From NCBI RefSeq assembly GCF_014836905.1, contig NZ_JACSPZ010000002.1:619914-683913 (forward strand): a stretch of 64,000 nucleotides of DNA, read 5' to 3'. The position numbers and the translations under genes are program-made. This DNA is from Solibacillus faecavium (GTDB lineage: Bacteria > Bacillota > Bacilli > Bacillales_A > Planococcaceae). Position 1 is the first letter of the stretch, and each line of letters begins with the position of its first letter. Shown here in pieces: positions 61,061 to 64,000 of the stretch. The notes under the pieces are model-generated. The model searched no databases and was not told the DNA's origin. It worked only from the letters and a program-made list of their open reading frames with translations.

Positions 61061-62077
61061 TTAGAATAGTAGACTAAATAATAAGTAGAATACACCAGCC
61101 ATTACTGCTGAAATCGGTAAAGTGATGAACCAAGTAATAACGATTTTACGCGCCATTCCCCATTTAACACCTTTCACACGCTGTGCTGCACCTACACCCA
61201 TAATGGCAGATGAAATAACGTGCGTAGTCGATACTGGTAATGCGATCACTGTCGCACCAAAAATAATCGATGCAGAAGTTAAGTCTGCCGCTACACCATT
61301 AACTGGACGGATTTTCATAATTTTGCCGCCCACTGTTTTAATAATTTTGTATCCACCAACAGATGTTCCTAGACCCATCGCCAATGCGCAGGCAAAACGT
61401 ACCCAGTCTTGTACTTCATCTGTCGATTGCCAGTTCGCTGCGATTAAAGCCATTGTAATAATACCCATCGCTTTTTGCGCATCGTTCGTACCATGAGTAA
61501 ACGATTGTAAAGCTGCCGTACCGATTTGCGTTAATCGGAATGCTCTCGTTGTACTGTATAATGGTGAACGCTTGAATATAAATTTGAATAACTTCATTAC
61601 AATAAATCCTAGCGTTAAGGCTAAAATTGGTGAAATAATTAATGCCTGTAAAATTTTAAAGAAACCTTCATAATTTAAAATATCCATACCGGCTGAGGCT
61701 ACTGCTGCCCCTGCAATTGAGCCGATTAATGTATGTGAAGAACTTGATGGTATACCGAAATACCAAGTTAACAAGTTCCAAGTAATCGCCGAGCTTAATG
61801 CCGCCAAAATAACAACAGATCCAGTCACATCACCTTCGAATGCATTTAACGAGAAAGGATCCACAATTCCCGATGCAACTGCTTTTGCTACGCCTACAAA
61901 AGTCATCGCACCAACGAAGTTCATCACTGCAGCCATTAAAACAGCTACTCGCGGCTTTAACGCACGCGTTGAAACAGATGTTGCTATAGCATTGGCTGTA
62001 TCATGGAAGCCATTAATAAAATCAAATGCTAACGCAAAAATAACAACGAGTACGGTAATGATTAATAACGTTTCCAT
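61061..62077 (-). CDS. pit: PiT-family inorganic phosphate transporter
   Basis: A 338-residue membrane protein with about ten segments. The family signatures FDFINGFHDTANAIATSVST near the N-terminus and FTHGTNDAQKAMGI in the second half are intact. It imports phosphate, usually as metal-phosphate with protons. It lies 18 nt after the DUF47 gene in a two-gene operon. Confidence 0.94.
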   Translation of the reverse strand: METLLIITVLVVIFALAFDFINGFHDTANAIATSVSTRALKPRVAVLMAAVMNFVGAMTFVGVAKAVASGIVDPFSLNAFEGDVTGSVVILAALSSAITWNLLTWYFGIPSSSSHTLIGSIAGAAVASAGMDILNYEGFFKILQALIISPILALTLGFIVMKLFKFIFKRSPLYSTTRAFRLTQIGTAALQSFTHGTNDAQKAMGIITMALIAANWQSTDEVQDWVRFACALAMGLGTSVGGYKIIKTVGGKIMKIRPVNGVAADLTSASIIFGATVIALPVSTTHVISSAIMGVGAAQRVKGVKWGMARKIVITWFITLPISAVMAGVFYLLFSLLF

Positions 62078-62095
62078 AGTCTACTCCTTTTTCAA

Positions 62096-62716
62096 TTATG
62101 CATTACGCATAATAATTGTTTCAATTGTATTCGCTACATTTTGGCAATAGTCGGCAATTTCTTCTAATTGCTCGTACAAATCTTTAAAAATAATTAAGCG
62201 AATTGGATCTTTTTCAACTTGGAATAGTTCTGTAATAGACTTACGGAAAATCTCATCACATTCGCGCTCATAATCTTTTATTAAAATGGCGTGTTGACGC
62301 ATGCCAATTAAATCTTTTTTATTTAATAATTCCATTGCCTTTACTGCTTCATCAGATGATTTAGCGATAAAGTCAACAAAGTCTCTCATATACTGATTCA
62401 CTTCTGTAAATGCATACATTTCAAAATGGGCAATCGTATTTTCAATACCATCTAAAATATCATCTAATTTAATTGCCAATGCTAAAATATCTTCACGTTC
62501 AATTGGTGTCATAAAGGACTCATTTAATTTCACGATCAAATCATGAATTAATTTATCACCAGCTGTTTCATAAGACTTCATTTTAATTTGAATTTGTTTT
62601 AAGTCCGATACTGTAGAAATTGTTGATTCTTTTGCATAGTTGGCACCATTTTGTACATTTTTTGCAATATCTAATAATCCTTCAAAAAATGGATCTGGTT
62701 TTTTTGAGCTGAACAT
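62096..62716 (-). CDS. ykaA: DUF47 (PhoU-like) protein partner of Pit
   Basis: A 206-residue all-helical protein of the TIGR00153/DUF47 family (MKSYETAGDKLIHDLIVKL, LAIKLDDILDGIENTIAHFE, LYEQLEEIADYCQNVANTIE). Such proteins are PhoU-like regulators or accessory factors for Pit. It is the first gene of the operon with pit, as in B. subtilis ykaA-pit. Confidence 0.9.
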   Translation of the reverse strand: MFSSKKPDPFFEGLLDIAKNVQNGANYAKESTISTVSDLKQIQIKMKSYETAGDKLIHDLIVKLNESFMTPIEREDILALAIKLDDILDGIENTIAHFEMYAFTEVNQYMRDFVDFIAKSSDEAVKAMELLNKKDLIGMRQHAILIKDYERECDEIFRKSITELFQVEKDPIRLIIFKDLYEQLEEIADYCQNVANTIETIIMRNA

Positions 62717-62808
62717 GGAATAAAATCCCCCTAAAATGAAGTATGTAAATCAAAACCTAGGTTATCATAACACCTATTTTTCATTTTCTTCAACATTAAT
62801 TTAAGTTA

Positions 62809-62825
62809 TTTACAAAACCTTTACA
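62809..62825. promoter_or_regulatory. Possible PhoP-box pair
   Basis: TTTACA at 62809-62814 and 62820-62825, an 11-nt direct repeat as in PhoP boxes, about 100 nt upstream of ykaA but pointing away from it. The rest of 62717-63060 is AT-rich without genes. Confidence 0.25.
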
Positions 62826-63057
62826 ATCGAAAAATAAATATACGTTATAATCTTGCATCAAGTCACCTGATTATATAACGAAATTTTCAGAATCCACTAA
62901 AATTCTCTTGTAAATAAGCCTTTTTCGATAGGTAGGAAAGAAAATCTTATAGTAATTCCCTTTTATCGCATTTTTAAACCGCTTAAATTATTAAGCAATT
63001 GTAAATTTAATATTACAAACCATTTTTAATAAGTGAGACTATTTTCTATAACAAAAC

Positions 63058-63096
63058 AATAAAAACTGCCTAGCAAGTTCCCCTCGCTAAGCAGTT
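63058..63096 (-). terminator. Intrinsic terminator at the end of the hydrolase gene
   Basis: On the minus strand AACTGCTTAGC pairs with GCTAGGCAGTT (one mismatch), followed by TTTTATT; the stem begins at the stop codon. Confidence 0.78.
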
Positions 63097-63916
63097 AGTT
63101 ATTGTATATTCTATTTTTTAATACGGATGTTACGATATGAGCTGCATCCCATTCCCCTAATGATAACTTTGTTATTGGATATTTCTTATCAAAAAGTTGT
63201 TTCGTTATCTCAGAGGGTGTCATTCCTTTTTCAGCCATCAGTTCTATTTTGCCGCTTAATTCTTTTAAGTTATTCAACTTCCGTTGTAAAGCTTCCTTTC
63301 CATTTTCAATATACCCTGCATGGTTGCAGTACATTTCCTGGAAATCAAGGGAAAGTGCTAGCTCCAATGAACTTATAATTTGCGGAATACTTTCTTCACG
63401 CAGCACAACTTTAGTTTTAGGTGTAACATACAAGTCCCCCGTAAAGAGTTGTCCTGTCTCTTCATTTAGAAAAGATGAATGGTCATTCGTATGTCCAGGG
63501 GTCGGAATTACTTTCCAGCGACCGGTCCTCGAAGTAAAATTATTTTCCAAAGGCTGCGCTTCAAAGGGTTTTCTCGCCCCCCAAAACAACTTCCTATATA
63601 AAGGATAGTTTGCTTTGTATTTACATTCCTCTATTCTTGTTTCATTCATAAATATAGGTAAATTGTATGCTGTCTGCAAAAAATGCGCCCCACCGGTATG
63701 ATCTTCGTGATAGTGGGTTAACATCACCTGATCAACATCCATCGTATTGAAAAACGGTTTAAATTCCTCAAGGAGTGATACCGCGCCAGTATCAATTAAA
63801 ACACCATCAACCTCAAAGCAATATACATTCAAACGCACCGATTGGAATTTGACAAAACCATTAATCATTTTCACATCGGATTTTTCGCTTATTTCCGATT
63901 TCTTCTCAAATAACAT
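63095..63916 (-). CDS. Metallo-beta-lactamase-fold hydrolase
   Basis: A 273-residue MBL protein. Metal motifs HxHxDH (LTHYHEDHTGGAHF), PGHTNDHSSF and TGDLYV are intact. The C-terminal helical part (about 200-273) resembles glyoxalase-II or LACTB2-like hydrolases. Substrate unknown. The start follows GGGAGG; a TTGATATATCAA palindrome lies 25 nt upstream. Confidence 0.88.
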   Translation of the reverse strand: MLFEKKSEISEKSDVKMINGFVKFQSVRLNVYCFEVDGVLIDTGAVSLLEEFKPFFNTMDVDQVMLTHYHEDHTGGAHFLQTAYNLPIFMNETRIEECKYKANYPLYRKLFWGARKPFEAQPLENNFTSRTGRWKVIPTPGHTNDHSSFLNEETGQLFTGDLYVTPKTKVVLREESIPQIISSLELALSLDFQEMYCNHAGYIENGKEALQRKLNNLKELSGKIELMAEKGMTPSEITKQLFDKKYPITKLSLGEWDAAHIVTSVLKNRIYNN

Positions 63917-63940
63917 ACCTATTACCTCCCTCTATAAATG

Positions 63941-63952
63941 TTGATATATCAA
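63941..63952. promoter_or_regulatory. Palindrome TTGATATATCAA (second copy)
   Basis: Same 12-nt palindrome as at 59706, here just upstream of the metallo-hydrolase start. Confidence 0.3.
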
Positions 63953-64000
63953 TGGCCCGCGCCATTTTTGAGTGCCGAAAAAAATTTTTTTGACACGTAC

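Overview
The window looks like chromosome from a low-GC, endospore-forming Gram-positive bacterium of the Planococcaceae type (Solibacillus or Lysinibacillus-like; genus inferred from remembered protein similarity, not searched). Support: AT-rich intergenic DNA, strong AGGAGG ribosome binding sites, TTG and GTG starts, a T-box leader, two alpha/beta small acid-soluble spore proteins (SASPs) with sigma-G-like promoters, an ECF sigma/anti-sigma operon, an ABC-F factor of the YfmR type and a CcpA-type cre site. No rRNA, tRNA, CRISPR array, prophage or intact insertion sequence was seen.

Layout. 0-9.5 kb: end of proA, a DMT transporter, a degenerate VWA-like protein, a ypgR/yfmR/ypgQ run, fhs and a cold-shock gene. 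9.5-20 kb: a VOC protein, a CoaB-like enzyme overlapping a LysR regulator that is divergent from a DMT transporter, a SEC-C protein, a repeat-rich gap, an RNase H-like gene, a MarR/MFS pair, coaW and a DEDDh exonuclease. 20-25 kb: a nucleotidyltransferase/acetyltransferase pair, argS under a T-box, and an ECF sigma factor with two membrane regulators (sigM-yhdL-yhdK-like). 25.0-26.05 kb is gene-free and GC-rich; it holds an inverted-repeat-bounded block and two copies of a structured repeat.

26.1-42.4 kb is the most interesting region: fourteen intact minus-strand genes plus one decayed thiolase. They encode an alpha-methylacyl-CoA racemase-like enzyme, enoyl-CoA hydratase, two SDRs, acyl-CoA ligase, iron alcohol dehydrogenase, aldehyde dehydrogenase, an R2-like ligand-binding oxidase (R2lox), a MaoC pair, two acyl-CoA dehydrogenases, a CoA-transferase and two thiolases, with a perfect cre match near the promoter-proximal end. 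Together they could carry a methyl-branched aliphatic compound through alcohol, aldehyde, acid and CoA ester to beta-oxidation. The oxidase is the only candidate for the initial oxygenation (inference).

42.4-64 kb: ASCH and NUDIX genes, a TetR fragment, a frameshifted membrane gene, a striking array of about 21-nt units (44.72-45.23 kb), a squalene/phytoene synthase-like gene, a composite intergenic element, dsdA, a UPF0178 gene whose start is ATT or frameshifted, gdhA behind an operator-like palindrome, a UspA protein, purC, nhaC, tandemly duplicated SASP genes, a patatin, pepF, malic enzyme, a membrane-anchored trypsin-like protease, a second 21-nt-period array (60.80-60.98 kb), pit-ykaA and a metallo-beta-lactamase-fold hydrolase.

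Most convergent gene pairs are separated by clear bidirectional hairpin terminators. Start codons were moved from the longest possible reading where a ribosome binding site decided the matter; the reasons are given per gene.
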